64,000 nt of DNA. Origin: Pseudomonas arsenicoxydans (lineage in GTDB: Bacteria; Pseudomonadota; Gammaproteobacteria; Pseudomonadales; Pseudomonadaceae). The notes beneath the pieces are model-generated. The model was not told the DNA's origin, made no database searches, and was given only the letters and a program-made list of their open reading frames with translations. The translations under genes and the position numbers were made by a program. Of this stretch, positions 17,524-26,138 are shown one piece after another (position 1 is the first letter of the stretch; each line of letters starts with the position of its first letter). The stretch covers positions 4,473,001-4,537,000 of the forward strand of contig NZ_LT629705.1 of the NCBI RefSeq assembly GCF_900103875.1. The letters are read 5' to 3'.

Positions 17524-19080
17524 ATGGCCGTGAAAAAACGCCTTAATGCCAAAGAAAAATACCGCTGCATGACCCGTGACCTGGACTGGGAGCCGAGCTA
17601 CCAGACCCACGAGGACATCTACCCGCACGAACGTTTTGAAGGGATCAAGATCACCGATTGGGACAAGTGGGAAGATCCGTTCCGCCTGACCATGGACACC
17701 TACTGGAAATACCAGGCCGAGAAAGAGAAAAAGCTCTACGCGATCTTCGATGCGTTCTCGCAAAACAACGGGCATACCACGCTGTCGGACGCCCGCTACG
17801 TCAACGCATTGAAGCTGTTTCTTTCGGGCGTCACGCCGCTGGAATACCAGGCCTATCAAGGCTTCGCCCGGGTCGGTCGGCAATTCAGCGGCGCCGGTGC
17901 GCGCATCGCCTGCCAGATGCAGGCGATCGACGAACTGCGCCATGTGCAGACTCAGATTCATGCGATGAGTCACTACAACAAGCACTTCAACGGCCTGCAT
18001 GATTTTGCCCACATGCACGACCGGGTGTGGTTTCTCTCGGTGCCCAAGTCGTTCTTCGAAGATGCGCGTACGGCCGGCCCATTCGAGTTCCTCACGGCGA
18101 TCTCGTTTTCGTTCGAGTACGTGCTGACCAACTTGCTGTTCGTGCCGTTCATGTCCGGCGCTGCGTTCAACGGTGACATGGCCACGGTGACCTTCGGCTT
18201 CTCCGCGCAGTCCGACGAGGCCCGACACATGACCCTGGGGCTGGAGGTGATCAAGTTCCTTCTGGAGCAGCACGAAGACAACGTGCCGATCATTCAGCGC
18301 TGGATCGACAAGTGGTTCTGGCGCGGTTACCGCTTGCTGACGCTGGTCGGGATGATGATGGACTACATGCTGCCCAACAAAGTGATGTCCTGGTCCGAAG
18401 CCTGGGGCGTGTATTTCGAAGAGGCGGGCGGGGCGCTGTTCAAAGACCTGGAGCGCTACGGCATTCGTCCACCCAAGCATGTCGAAGAAGCCAATATCGC
18501 CAAGGATCATGTCAGTCATCAGGCCTGGTCGATCTTCTACCAGTACAGCCAGGCGACCAACTTCCACACCTGGATGCCAACCGACGAGGAGCTGGACTGG
18601 CTTTCGGAAAAGTACCCGGACACCTTCGACAAGATCTACCGCCCGCGCTTCGAGCATTGGCGTGCGCTGCAAGAGAAGGGCGAGCGGTTCTACAACCCGA
18701 CCCTGCCGATGCTGTGCCAGATCTGCCAGATCCCGCTGTCGTTCGGCGAGCCGGATGACCAGACCACGCTCAGCCATCGCAGTACCGAGCACGAAGGCGA
18801 GCGCTATCACTTCTGCTCGCAGGGTTGCTGCGACATTTTCGAGTACGAGCCAACCAAGTACATCCAGGCCTGGTTGCCGGTGCACCAGATTCTGCAAGGC
18901 AACTGCGGTGGCGGGGACGTGGAGTCGGTGGTACGCGACTACTACAACATCAACCCCGGTCAGGACAACTTCGAATACCTGGGCTCCACCGAGCATCGAC
19001 GCTGGCAGGACTGGCACCCGAACGATCGCAACAGCGCGCCTTCAACGCCCGTTGACCCGGACCTGCTCAAGACCGGCTGA
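17524..19080 (+). CDS. dmpN: Phenol hydroxylase large catalytic subunit (DmpN, alpha)
   Basis: 518 residues from the ATG at 17524. Carboxylate-bridged di-iron ligands can all be placed: E107 (TPLEYQ), E137 and H140 (IDELRH), E198 (SFEYV), E232 and H235 (SDEARH). The C-terminal part contains the expected Cys motif region (CQICQ, CSQGCCD). The enzyme inserts oxygen into phenol to give catechol using electrons from DmpP. Length and motifs are those of DmpN; nothing looks damaged. A 505-codon open frame on the opposite strand is a coding shadow. Confidence 0.95.
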   Translation: MAVKKRLNAKEKYRCMTRDLDWEPSYQTHEDIYPHERFEGIKITDWDKWEDPFRLTMDTYWKYQAEKEKKLYAIFDAFSQNNGHTTLSDARYVNALKLFLSGVTPLEYQAYQGFARVGRQFSGAGARIACQMQAIDELRHVQTQIHAMSHYNKHFNGLHDFAHMHDRVWFLSVPKSFFEDARTAGPFEFLTAISFSFEYVLTNLLFVPFMSGAAFNGDMATVTFGFSAQSDEARHMTLGLEVIKFLLEQHEDNVPIIQRWIDKWFWRGYRLLTLVGMMMDYMLPNKVMSWSEAWGVYFEEAGGALFKDLERYGIRPPKHVEEANIAKDHVSHQAWSIFYQYSQATNFHTWMPTDEELDWLSEKYPDTFDKIYRPRFEHWRALQEKGERFYNPTLPMLCQICQIPLSFGEPDDQTTLSHRSTEHEGERYHFCSQGCCDIFEYEPTKYIQAWLPVHQILQGNCGGGDVESVVRDYYNINPGQDNFEYLGSTEHRRWQDWHPNDRNSAPSTPVDPDLLKTG

Positions 19081-19146
19081 CGCCTTGTGCGCAAGCGGGC
19101 CCCTGTCGGTCCGCTTCAACCCCCACATTACAAGAAGGACAACATC

Positions 19147-19506
19147 ATGCCCGTGACTTCCATCGGTGCCTATGAGGCCCAACCCCTGGATCGCCAGGAA
19201 AACTTCCATGGCCTGCAACTGGTGTACCTGTGCTGGGAAAAACACCTGATGTTTTGTGCGCCGTTTACCTTTCCGCTGCCACCTTCAATGCCGTTCGCCG
19301 ACTTCATCGAGCAGGTGGTCAAGCCCTCGATTTCCCAGCACCCGGACGCATCGAAGGTTGATTTCAGCCAGGCGTTGTGGCGCCTGAACGATCAGCCGTT
19401 TGCTCCAGACAATAGCGCGAGCCTGATCGCCAACGGCATCGACCACAAAAGCTTGCTGCATCTCAATACTCCTGGCTTGAACGGCATTGCCGGCAGCTTC
19501 AACTGA
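19147..19506 (+). CDS. dmpO: Phenol hydroxylase gamma subunit (DmpO)
   Basis: 119 residues from the ATG at 19147, downstream of AGAAGGA. Matches DmpO/PoxE/MphO (LQLVYLCWEKHLMFCAPFTF), the small subunit that stabilises the oxygenase dimer. It lies 66 bp after dmpN and 10 bp before dmpP. Confidence 0.9.
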   Translation: MPVTSIGAYEAQPLDRQENFHGLQLVYLCWEKHLMFCAPFTFPLPPSMPFADFIEQVVKPSISQHPDASKVDFSQALWRLNDQPFAPDNSASLIANGIDHKSLLHLNTPGLNGIAGSFN

Positions 19507-19516
19507 GGACACGGCG

Positions 19517-20578
19517 ATGAGCTACCAAGTAACCATCGAACCTACGGGCGAACAAATTGAAGTGGAGGAGGGCCAGACCATCCTCCAGGCGGCATTGCGC
19601 CAGGGTGTCTGGCTGCCCTTCGCCTGTGGCCATGGCACCTGCGCCACCTGCAAAGTCCAGGTCCTTGAAGGTGAGGCGGATCTGGGCGCGGCCTCGTCTT
19701 TTGCGCTGATGGACATCGAACGTGACGAAGGCAAGGTTCTGGCGTGCTGTGCGATTCCGCAAAGCGACATGGTGATCGAGGCGGATATCGACGCCGACCC
19801 GGATTTTCTCGGGCATCCGGTCGAGGATTACCGCGCCGTGGTCAGTGCGTTGGTGGACTTGTCGCCCACCATCAAGGGCGTGCACCTCAAGCTTGATCGG
19901 CCGATGGCGTTCCAGTCCGGGCAGTACATCAATCTGCAATTGCCCGGGGTTGAAGGCACGCGGGCATTTTCGCTGGCCAACCCGCCGAGCCGCGCCGATG
20001 AAGTCGAATTGCACGTGCGCCGGGTCGAGGGCGGACTGGCCACCGGCAAGATTCACGATGACTTGAAGGTCGGTGACGCCGTGGAGCTGTCCGGTCCGTA
20101 TGGGCAATTCTTCGTGCGCACCTCGCAAAGCGGAGATTTGATGTTCATCGCTGGCGGCTCGGGCTTGTCGAGCCCGCAATCGATGATTCTCGACCTGCTG
20201 GAGACGGGCGATACCCGCCAGATCGTGCTGTTCCAGGGCGCACGCAACCGGGCCGAACTCTATAACCATGAGCTGTTCGAGGCGTTGGCACGCGACCACG
20301 CCAACTTCATTTATGTGCCCGCGCTCAGCCAAGCGGTGGAGGATGCCGAGTGGACCGGCTTCAAAGGCTACGTGCATGACGCCGCAAAGCAGCATTTCGA
20401 GGGGCGCTTCAGCAATCGCAAAGCCTACTTGTGTGGTCCGCCGATAATGATCGATTCGGCGATCACGTGCCTGATGCAAGGCCGACTGTTTGAGCGCGAC
20501 ATCTTCATGGAGCGTTTCTACAGCGCCGCCGATGGTGACAGCGAAACCACCCGTTCAGCGCTATTCAAGCGCATCTGA
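19517..20578 (+). CDS. dmpP: Phenol hydroxylase reductase (DmpP)
   Basis: 353 residues. The N-terminal plant-type [2Fe-2S] ferredoxin domain has C37, C42, C45 (CGHGTCATC) and C77 (VLACC). It is followed by an FAD-binding barrel (TRAFSLANPPS) and an NAD(P)H-binding domain (LMFIAGGSGLSSPQSMI, then KAYLCGPPIMIDSAI). It passes electrons from NADH through FAD and the iron-sulfur cluster to the DmpN di-iron site. It completes dmpKLMNOP; no catechol 2,3-dioxygenase gene follows, unlike the classic dmp plasmid operon. Confidence 0.94.
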   Translation: MSYQVTIEPTGEQIEVEEGQTILQAALRQGVWLPFACGHGTCATCKVQVLEGEADLGAASSFALMDIERDEGKVLACCAIPQSDMVIEADIDADPDFLGHPVEDYRAVVSALVDLSPTIKGVHLKLDRPMAFQSGQYINLQLPGVEGTRAFSLANPPSRADEVELHVRRVEGGLATGKIHDDLKVGDAVELSGPYGQFFVRTSQSGDLMFIAGGSGLSSPQSMILDLLETGDTRQIVLFQGARNRAELYNHELFEALARDHANFIYVPALSQAVEDAEWTGFKGYVHDAAKQHFEGRFSNRKAYLCGPPIMIDSAITCLMQGRLFERDIFMERFYSAADGDSETTRSALFKRI

Positions 20579-20671
20579 GTTCACCCGCAACACCCTGCCG
20601 ACCCTGGCTGACCTCCCGACGGTCGGCACGGCGTCGGCTGCCTAAAAAAAACAACAAAAGGTCATCAACCT

Positions 20672-21583
20672 ATGAAAGCTGTATTGCGAACAAAGCGTGC
20701 GAGTCATCTGTGCCGAGCTGGATTGAGCCTGCTGGCAGCTGCCAGTGCTGGCGTCCAAGCCACCGAAGGCGGTGGATCTTCGTACCCGATGGGGGCAGAA
20801 AACTACATGTCCGGCGCCATGCCGCCACCGGGCCTGTATTCGCAGTTCTACGTCGGGCATTACGAAGCCGACTCACTGCGCGGCAATCATGGCGAGAAAG
20901 TGCCGGTGGACTTCAGGGTAAGGGCCAACTCGGTGGCCCCCCGATTGATCTGGGTCACCGAGCAGCAGGTGCTGGGAGGAAGCCTGGCCTTCCACGCCAT
21001 CGTGCCGCTGGTGGACCTCAAGGTTGAACTCAACGGTCAATCGCAGAGTAAACAGGGATTGGGCGACATCATCTTCGGGCCGGCGCTCGGCTACCATTAC
21101 AGCGATAAGTTACACAGTATTTTCGCCCTGGATTTCATCGCGCCATCGGGCGAATACAATCGCGGCGACCTGGCGAACATCGGGCGCAATTACTGGGTCG
21201 TTGAGCCGGTGGCGGCCGTGTCCTACGTCGACCCGAACGGGCTCAATGTCGATGCCAAAATCATGTATGACTTCAACCAGCGCAATAACGCCACCGACTA
21301 CCTTTCCGGTTCCGAGCTGCACGCCGATTACGCAGTCGGTTGGGGGTTGGGTAACGGCTGGGTGGTCGGCGTGGGGGGCTACCTGGATTACCAGACCACG
21401 GACGACCGGCAAAACGGTGAAACGGTCAAAGACAATAAGGGCAGGGCGATCGCAATTGGTCCGTCGGTGAAATACACGAGCGATAAAGGCTGGTTTTTAA
21501 CCGCCAAGTGGGAGCAGGAGGCCCAGGTTCGTAACCGCGCGGAAGGTAATGCCTACTGGATGAAGTTGACGGTCCCTTTTTAA
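20672..21583 (+). CDS. Outer-membrane protein of the phenol MetA-pathway (SphA-like) family
   Basis: 303 residues with an N-terminal export signal (basic start MKAVLRTKRASHLCR, core AGLSLLAAASAGVQA, cleavage after QATEGG or nearby). The body alternates in the manner of a beta-barrel and ends in a C-terminal Phe (YWMKLTVPF), as expected for outer-membrane insertion. The family (Phenol_MetA_deg) accompanies aromatic degradation operons and is presumed to aid uptake of hydrophobic substrates. It lies 93 bp downstream of dmpP on the same strand and probably belongs to the phenol regulon. Confidence 0.82.
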   Translation: MKAVLRTKRASHLCRAGLSLLAAASAGVQATEGGGSSYPMGAENYMSGAMPPPGLYSQFYVGHYEADSLRGNHGEKVPVDFRVRANSVAPRLIWVTEQQVLGGSLAFHAIVPLVDLKVELNGQSQSKQGLGDIIFGPALGYHYSDKLHSIFALDFIAPSGEYNRGDLANIGRNYWVVEPVAAVSYVDPNGLNVDAKIMYDFNQRNNATDYLSGSELHADYAVGWGLGNGWVVGVGGYLDYQTTDDRQNGETVKDNKGRAIAIGPSVKYTSDKGWFLTAKWEQEAQVRNRAEGNAYWMKLTVPF

Positions 21584-21590
21584 CTGGCAT

Positions 21591-21611
21591 GCCCAGCCCA
21601 TCGGGTTGGGC
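21591..21611. terminator. Possible bidirectional hairpin between convergent genes
   Basis: GCCCAGCCC and GGGTTGGGC form a stem with one G-T pair and a three-base loop. It lies between the stop of the SphA-like gene and the stop of the fructokinase gene. There is no real T run on either side, so termination strength is doubtful. Confidence 0.45.
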
Positions 21612-21627
21612 AACTTAGCTCCATTTG

Positions 21628-22536
21628 TCAGGTTCTGCGAACGGAACCGAGCAACGTTTCCACTTCGGCCATTGCGGGCGCATGAGCGCCGGAATAACGA
21701 CACGATACAGACGCACAGGCGGCAGAAAAACGCAGGCGCTCTTGCAGATCGCTGATCCCGAGCAAGTCGGCGGCGAGCCAACCGGCCATGGAAGCATCGC
21801 CGGCACCGACTGTATCGGCGACTTCTACAACGTACGCGGCCTGTTCGTAATAGCTGTCGCTGGCGTGCAACGCCATGCCGTGTTCACCGCGCGTCAACAG
21901 GATGTGTGCGTGCGGGTTGATTGCACGAATCTCGTTGATTGCCTGGGTTTCGGTCAGCCCTGGATAGATATGCCGAAGGTCTTCGTCGGAGAGCTTGATC
22001 ATGTCGGCAAGCGCGGTCACCGTCGGGTACGTGTGTTCCCGGTACTGGCGGCCCATCAAGTTACGCCAGTTCGGGTCGAAACTGATCCGTTTGCCCGCCC
22101 GTTTCGCTCGTTGGGCCACATTTACCAAGGTGTCTGCCAATGGCTGGCGGGCCAGGCTAATGCAACTGAAATGACAGATTTCAGCGTTCAAGGTCCAATC
22201 GTCCGGCAGCTGTTGCGGATCGAAAAACAGGTCGGCGTCTCCAGCAAAGAAATACCTGGGCGGACGACTTGAGGGGACGATGGCAACCAGTGGGTCGCGC
22301 TCTACCCGTTGAATGAACCTCATGTCCAGACCTGCCTCTGCCGAGCTGCGGACAATCTCATCGCCCAGTGAGTCAGTGCTCACCGACCCTGCGAATGCCG
22401 TGCTGACGCCCAAACGACTCAGTGCGCGGGCGACATTCCATGGCGCACCGCCCGGATAACCGTTCCATTGTCCAGGATGACCCTGTACCAGGTCGGTCAG
22501 GGCTTCGCCAAATACGACTGCGCGAGGCAACACCAT
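21628..22536 (-). CDS. mtlZ: PfkB-family sugar kinase, probably fructokinase
   Basis: 302 residues from the ATG at 22536, which has AAGGA seven bases upstream; an ATG two codons earlier is also possible. PfkB ribokinase signatures: GYPGGAPWNVARALSRLG at the N-terminus and DTVGAGDASMAGWLAADLLG with the catalytic Asp and anion hole. Placed beside a polyol importer and a polyol dehydrogenase that would yield fructose, it should phosphorylate fructose to fructose-6-phosphate. It lies 46 bp downstream of the AraC gene on the same strand. Confidence 0.83.
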   Translation of the reverse strand: MVLPRAVVFGEALTDLVQGHPGQWNGYPGGAPWNVARALSRLGVSTAFAGSVSTDSLGDEIVRSSAEAGLDMRFIQRVERDPLVAIVPSSRPPRYFFAGDADLFFDPQQLPDDWTLNAEICHFSCISLARQPLADTLVNVAQRAKRAGKRISFDPNWRNLMGRQYREHTYPTVTALADMIKLSDEDLRHIYPGLTETQAINEIRAINPHAHILLTRGEHGMALHASDSYYEQAAYVVEVADTVGAGDASMAGWLAADLLGISDLQERLRFSAACASVSCRYSGAHAPAMAEVETLLGSVRRT

Positions 22537-22582
22537 TGTCATTTCCTTCTTGTTGTGGGATGCGGCTGCCTGACCCAATCGG

Positions 22583-23548
22583 TCAGGCATCGACTATTGA
22601 ATGGGCTTTAGAGTGCGGCAGGGAGGCGTGGAGACCGTTGCGGTTGAACAGGTTCATCGCCGTTCCGCGACGATACTCACTCGGTGTCTGTTCCATCTCG
22701 ATGCGAAAGTGCCTGTTGAAGTTGGACAGGTTTTCATAGCCGACTTCAAAACAGATGTCCGACACGGACATCTCTGTTTGCAACAACAGTCGGCATGCGC
22801 GTTGAACCCTGAGTTTGCGCATCAGGTCGATGAAGCCATGGCCGGTTACCCGTTTGAAGAAACGCGAAAACCCCGGCTCGCTCATTTCCAGGCGCTGTGC
22901 AATCACCGACAGGCGAACGTCGCCGGTGAGCTCGTTCAACAGGTAATCAAAGGCCTTGTGGACGCGTTCGGAACTTCGGTCGTCCAGGGTCGGCGCGTAG
23001 CAAGCGCTGGCCAGTGTATGGGCCTCCTGGACCGGCGCTTTAATGAGTGTGTTGATCAACTGCAGAAAAAGAATCAGGCGCTCAAGCCCTCGCGCAGGAC
23101 CGATGTCTTCCATCAATCGCGCCGCCTGCAATGCGGTTGCTCCAGTGAACTCCAAGCCACGGCGCGCACGTTCAAACAGGTGCTGAAGCTCGCCTAACTC
23201 GGGCAGGGTGCTGCGCAGCGCCAGAATGGCTGCACCGTCAAATTGCAGCACAACGTCGCGTCCCTTCAAGAACTCGCCGGGCCTCAGATCGCCTATCCAG
23301 TCATGGGGCAGGTCGGGGCCGATAAGCGCTACATGACCCGCGCCGAATGCGCCGAAGTAGTCGCCCGCAACGAGCTTGCCGCTGCCTTGGCGGATCAGGT
23401 GAATTTCGAATTCCGGATGGTGGTTCCAGCGAGCGAGGGGGTAGGGGTAGTCGTGCTCATACCAGCGAAAGCAATGCTCGGGCTCAGGAAGGATGACTTC
23501 CAGTTCGGCGTGTCGCTGTTCGAAAAGTGCTGTTCGGCTATCAGTCAT
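22583..23548 (-). CDS. mtlR: AraC-family regulator of polyol uptake (MtlR-like)
   Basis: 321 residues starting at MTDSRTALFEQRHAEL (ATG at 23548); in-frame codons further upstream are not needed. A cupin-like sensing domain (WNHHPEFEIHLIRQGSGK, LIGPDLPHDW) precedes a double HTH AraC domain (LSVIAQRLEMSEPGFSRFF; SVSDICFEVGYENLSNFNRHF). Divergent from the polyol ABC operon and upstream of the fructokinase gene, it corresponds to MtlR, which activates mannitol/sorbitol/arabitol genes in P. fluorescens. The specific inducer is not visible from sequence. Confidence 0.85.
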   Translation of the reverse strand: MTDSRTALFEQRHAELEVILPEPEHCFRWYEHDYPYPLARWNHHPEFEIHLIRQGSGKLVAGDYFGAFGAGHVALIGPDLPHDWIGDLRPGEFLKGRDVVLQFDGAAILALRSTLPELGELQHLFERARRGLEFTGATALQAARLMEDIGPARGLERLILFLQLINTLIKAPVQEAHTLASACYAPTLDDRSSERVHKAFDYLLNELTGDVRLSVIAQRLEMSEPGFSRFFKRVTGHGFIDLMRKLRVQRACRLLLQTEMSVSDICFEVGYENLSNFNRHFRIEMEQTPSEYRRGTAMNLFNRNGLHASLPHSKAHSIVDA

Positions 23549-23635
23549 GGCAAAACCCAAAGGGTCATTTCTTGTTTGTATGCACACAACATACGCCCTG
23601 CGTGCAGGCGCTTGCTAGCTCAGGGTTGCGCACCA

Positions 23636-23690
23636 CTGATACTTTTTTGATCCTCGGCCGGTTTCTCTGGTCGGGTTAAAAAAGTATCAG
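23636..23690. promoter_or_regulatory. Perfect 13-bp inverted repeat upstream of the polyol operon
   Basis: CTGATACTTTTTT at 23636-23648 and AAAAAAGTATCAG at 23678-23690 are exact reverse complements with 29 bp between. They lie between mtlR and mtlE, about 150-200 bp upstream of mtlE. An arm-loop-arm element of this size could be the operator of the AraC regulator or a hairpin in a leader; the T/A runs would also allow a terminator for a transcript in either direction. Confidence 0.6.
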
Positions 23691-23839
23691 TTGGCCGTCC
23701 TCTGCGCGTTTGTCCGGGCTATTTCAAGATGCTGTAATCAGCTCGTCCCCCATTGCTGCAAAGCTGTATTTGCCCAGCGGTGGTTAACAACAAAAATAAT
23801 AGCTCCCGTCGTTAAAGGCGCGGAGCGGAGAGCACTACG

Positions 23840-25147
23840 ATGAAAATCCCGCAAGCGCTTTTCCTTTCCGCTGGCCTGTCCTTCGCCTTCGTCACTCAAG
23901 CCGCCGAAACAATCACCATCGCCACGGTGAACAATGGCGACATGATCCGCATGCAGCGCCTCTCCAAGTTTTTTGAACAGCAGCATCCCGATGTGAAGCT
24001 CAATTGGGTGGTGCTGGAAGAAAACGTCCTGCGTCAGCGCCTGACCACCGACATCGCCACACAAGGCGGCCAGTTCGATGTGCTGACCATTGGCACTTAT
24101 GAAACGCCTTTGTGGGGCGCCAAAAACTGGCTTGAACCGATCACCGCATTGCCACCGGAGTACGACCTGGAGGACATCTTTCCGTCAGTCCGTCAGGGGC
24201 TGTCGGTCAACAATTCGCTCTACGCATTGCCGTTCTATGGCGAAAGCACCATCACGTATTACCGCACTGATCTATTCAAGGACGCAGGCTTGAGCATACC
24301 GGAGCATCCGACCTGGACGCAGCTCGGTGAGTTTGCCTCCAAGCTGCACCAGCCCGATAAAGGCCAGTACGGCATGTGCCTGCGCGGCAAGGCCGGCTGG
24401 GGTGAGAACATCGCTCTACTCAGCACCATGGCAAACGCTTTCGGCGCCCGTTGGTTCGATGAAAAATGGCAGCCCGAGCTGACCAGCCCAGAGTGGACGG
24501 CCGCCGCACATTTCTACGTTGATACCCTCAAGAAGTATGGGCCGCCAGGCGTATCGAGCAATGGTTTCAACGAAACCCTGGCCCTGTTTAACAGTGGCAA
24601 GTGTGCGATCTGGGTGGATGCCAGCGTCGCGGGTTCGTTCACCACCGACAAGGAACAGAGCAAGGTCGTCGACAGCGTGGGCTTTGCTCCTGCCCCGATG
24701 GAGGTCACCGACAAAGGTTCGTCATGGTTGTATGCATGGTCGCTGGCTATACCGGCAACCTCTAAACACAAAGACAGCGCAAAAGCCTTTATCACCTGGG
24801 CGACGTCGAAAGCCTACATTCAGTTGGTTGCTGAAAAAGATGGCATCACCAATGTGCCGCCCGGCACTCGGCGGTCCACCTACAACGAGGCCTATTTGAA
24901 GGCCGCGCCTTTCGCGCAAGTGACCTTGCAGATGATGCAGCACGCCGATCCGGCGCACCCGTCCGTGAAACCGGTTCCTTACGTTGGAATCCAGTACGTC
25001 ACCATTCCCGAGTTCCAGGCGATTGGCACTTCCGTTGGGAAGTTGTTTTCGGCGGCGCTCACAGGGCAGATGTCGGTTGAGCAAGCACTCGCTGCCGCGC
25101 AGACCTCCACCGAACGCGAGATGAAGCGCGCCGGTTATCCCAAGTAA
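23840..25147 (+). CDS. mtlE: Polyol ABC importer, periplasmic substrate-binding protein
   Basis: 435 residues with a signal peptide (MKIPQALFLSAGLSFAFVTQAAE, cleavage probably at TQA-AE). The mature part is a family 1 extracellular solute-binding protein (ITIATVNNGDMIRMQRLSKF; later GKCAIWVDASVAGSF). Position and order match MtlE/SmoE, which bind sorbitol and mannitol. The Shine-Dalgarno GGAGAG lies upstream. First gene of the importer operon and usually its most expressed member. Confidence 0.88.
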   Translation: MKIPQALFLSAGLSFAFVTQAAETITIATVNNGDMIRMQRLSKFFEQQHPDVKLNWVVLEENVLRQRLTTDIATQGGQFDVLTIGTYETPLWGAKNWLEPITALPPEYDLEDIFPSVRQGLSVNNSLYALPFYGESTITYYRTDLFKDAGLSIPEHPTWTQLGEFASKLHQPDKGQYGMCLRGKAGWGENIALLSTMANAFGARWFDEKWQPELTSPEWTAAAHFYVDTLKKYGPPGVSSNGFNETLALFNSGKCAIWVDASVAGSFTTDKEQSKVVDSVGFAPAPMEVTDKGSSWLYAWSLAIPATSKHKDSAKAFITWATSKAYIQLVAEKDGITNVPPGTRRSTYNEAYLKAAPFAQVTLQMMQHADPAHPSVKPVPYVGIQYVTIPEFQAIGTSVGKLFSAALTGQMSVEQALAAAQTSTEREMKRAGYPK

Positions 25148-25201
25148 TCAGCGCTCCCACAGTGGATCTTCATTTGCCTGCTCTTAATCGGTTTTAACGC
25201 C

Positions 25202-26128
25202 ATGAATACTTCAACTGCCAAAGCTCATATGGAAGTTCCCCAACCGGTGCGTAAAAGCCGGCTGGCCAATCCCGGCTGGTTTCTGGTCAGCCCCTCGGTG
25301 GCGTTGTTGCTGCTGTGGATGATCGTGCCGCTGGGCATGACCGTGTACTTTTCGATGATCCGCTACAACCTGCTCAATCCCGGTGAAAACGAATTCGTGG
25401 GGCTTGAGAACTTCACCTATTTTCTGACCGACTCGGGTTTCCTGCCCGGCGCCACCAACACCCTGTTGCTGGTCGGCAGCGTGCTGCTGATCAGCGTGGT
25501 GTTCGGCGTGTTGATCAGTGCCTTGCTGGAGGCCAGCGAGTTTCTCGGTCGCGGCATCGTGCGGGTCATGCTGATCTCGCCGTTTTTCATCATGCCCACG
25601 GTCGGCGCGCTGATCTGGAAGAACCTGATTTTCCACCCGGTCTCGGGGATTCTGGCCTACGTCTGGAAGCTGTTCGGCGCCCAGCCGGTGGACTGGCTGG
25701 CGCATTACCCGTTGCTGTCGATCATCATCATCGTGTCCTGGCAGTGGCTGCCGTTCGCGATCCTGATCCTGATGACCGCCATGCAGTCCCTCGATCAGGA
25801 ACAGAAGGAAGCCGCGCGCCTCGATGGCGCCGGTCCCATCGCGATCTTCTGGCACCTGACCCTGCCGCACCTGGCGCGGCCGATTGCGGTGGTGGTGATG
25901 ATCGAAACCATCTTCCTGCTCTCGGTGTTCGCCGAAATCTTCACCACCACCAACGGCGGCCCCGGCTACGCCTCGACCAACCTGGCGTACCTGATCTACA
26001 ACCAGGCGCTGGTGCAGTTCGACGTCGGCATGGCGTCCGCCGGCGGCTTGATCGCGGTGGTGATTGCCAACATCGCGGCCATCGTGCTGGTGCGCATGAT
26101 CGGCAAAAACCTGACAGACAAAGCCTGA
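25202..26128 (+). CDS. mtlF: Polyol ABC importer, permease 1
   Basis: 308 residues with about six membrane helices (first: FLVSPSVALLLLWMIVPLGM). The cytoplasmic EAA loop is EQKEAARLDGAGPIAIFWHLTLP, where the ATPase couples. It corresponds to MtlF/SmoF of sorbitol/mannitol importers. It lies 54 bp after the binding-protein gene and 10 bp before the second permease. Confidence 0.9.
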   Translation: MNTSTAKAHMEVPQPVRKSRLANPGWFLVSPSVALLLLWMIVPLGMTVYFSMIRYNLLNPGENEFVGLENFTYFLTDSGFLPGATNTLLLVGSVLLISVVFGVLISALLEASEFLGRGIVRVMLISPFFIMPTVGALIWKNLIFHPVSGILAYVWKLFGAQPVDWLAHYPLLSIIIIVSWQWLPFAILILMTAMQSLDQEQKEAARLDGAGPIAIFWHLTLPHLARPIAVVVMIETIFLLSVFAEIFTTTNGGPGYASTNLAYLIYNQALVQFDVGMASAGGLIAVVIANIAAIVLVRMIGKNLTDKA

Positions 26129-26138
26129 GGCCTGCGCC

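Noticed and set aside
17500..19017. 505-codon open frame antisense to dmpN
   Set aside because: It mirrors a well-supported di-iron hydroxylase gene; high GC third positions keep the opposite frame open. Its protein is His/Val/Leu-rich with no family.
19499..20479. 326-codon frame antisense to dmpP
   Set aside because: dmpP shows all iron-sulfur, FAD and NAD motifs; the reverse frame shows none.
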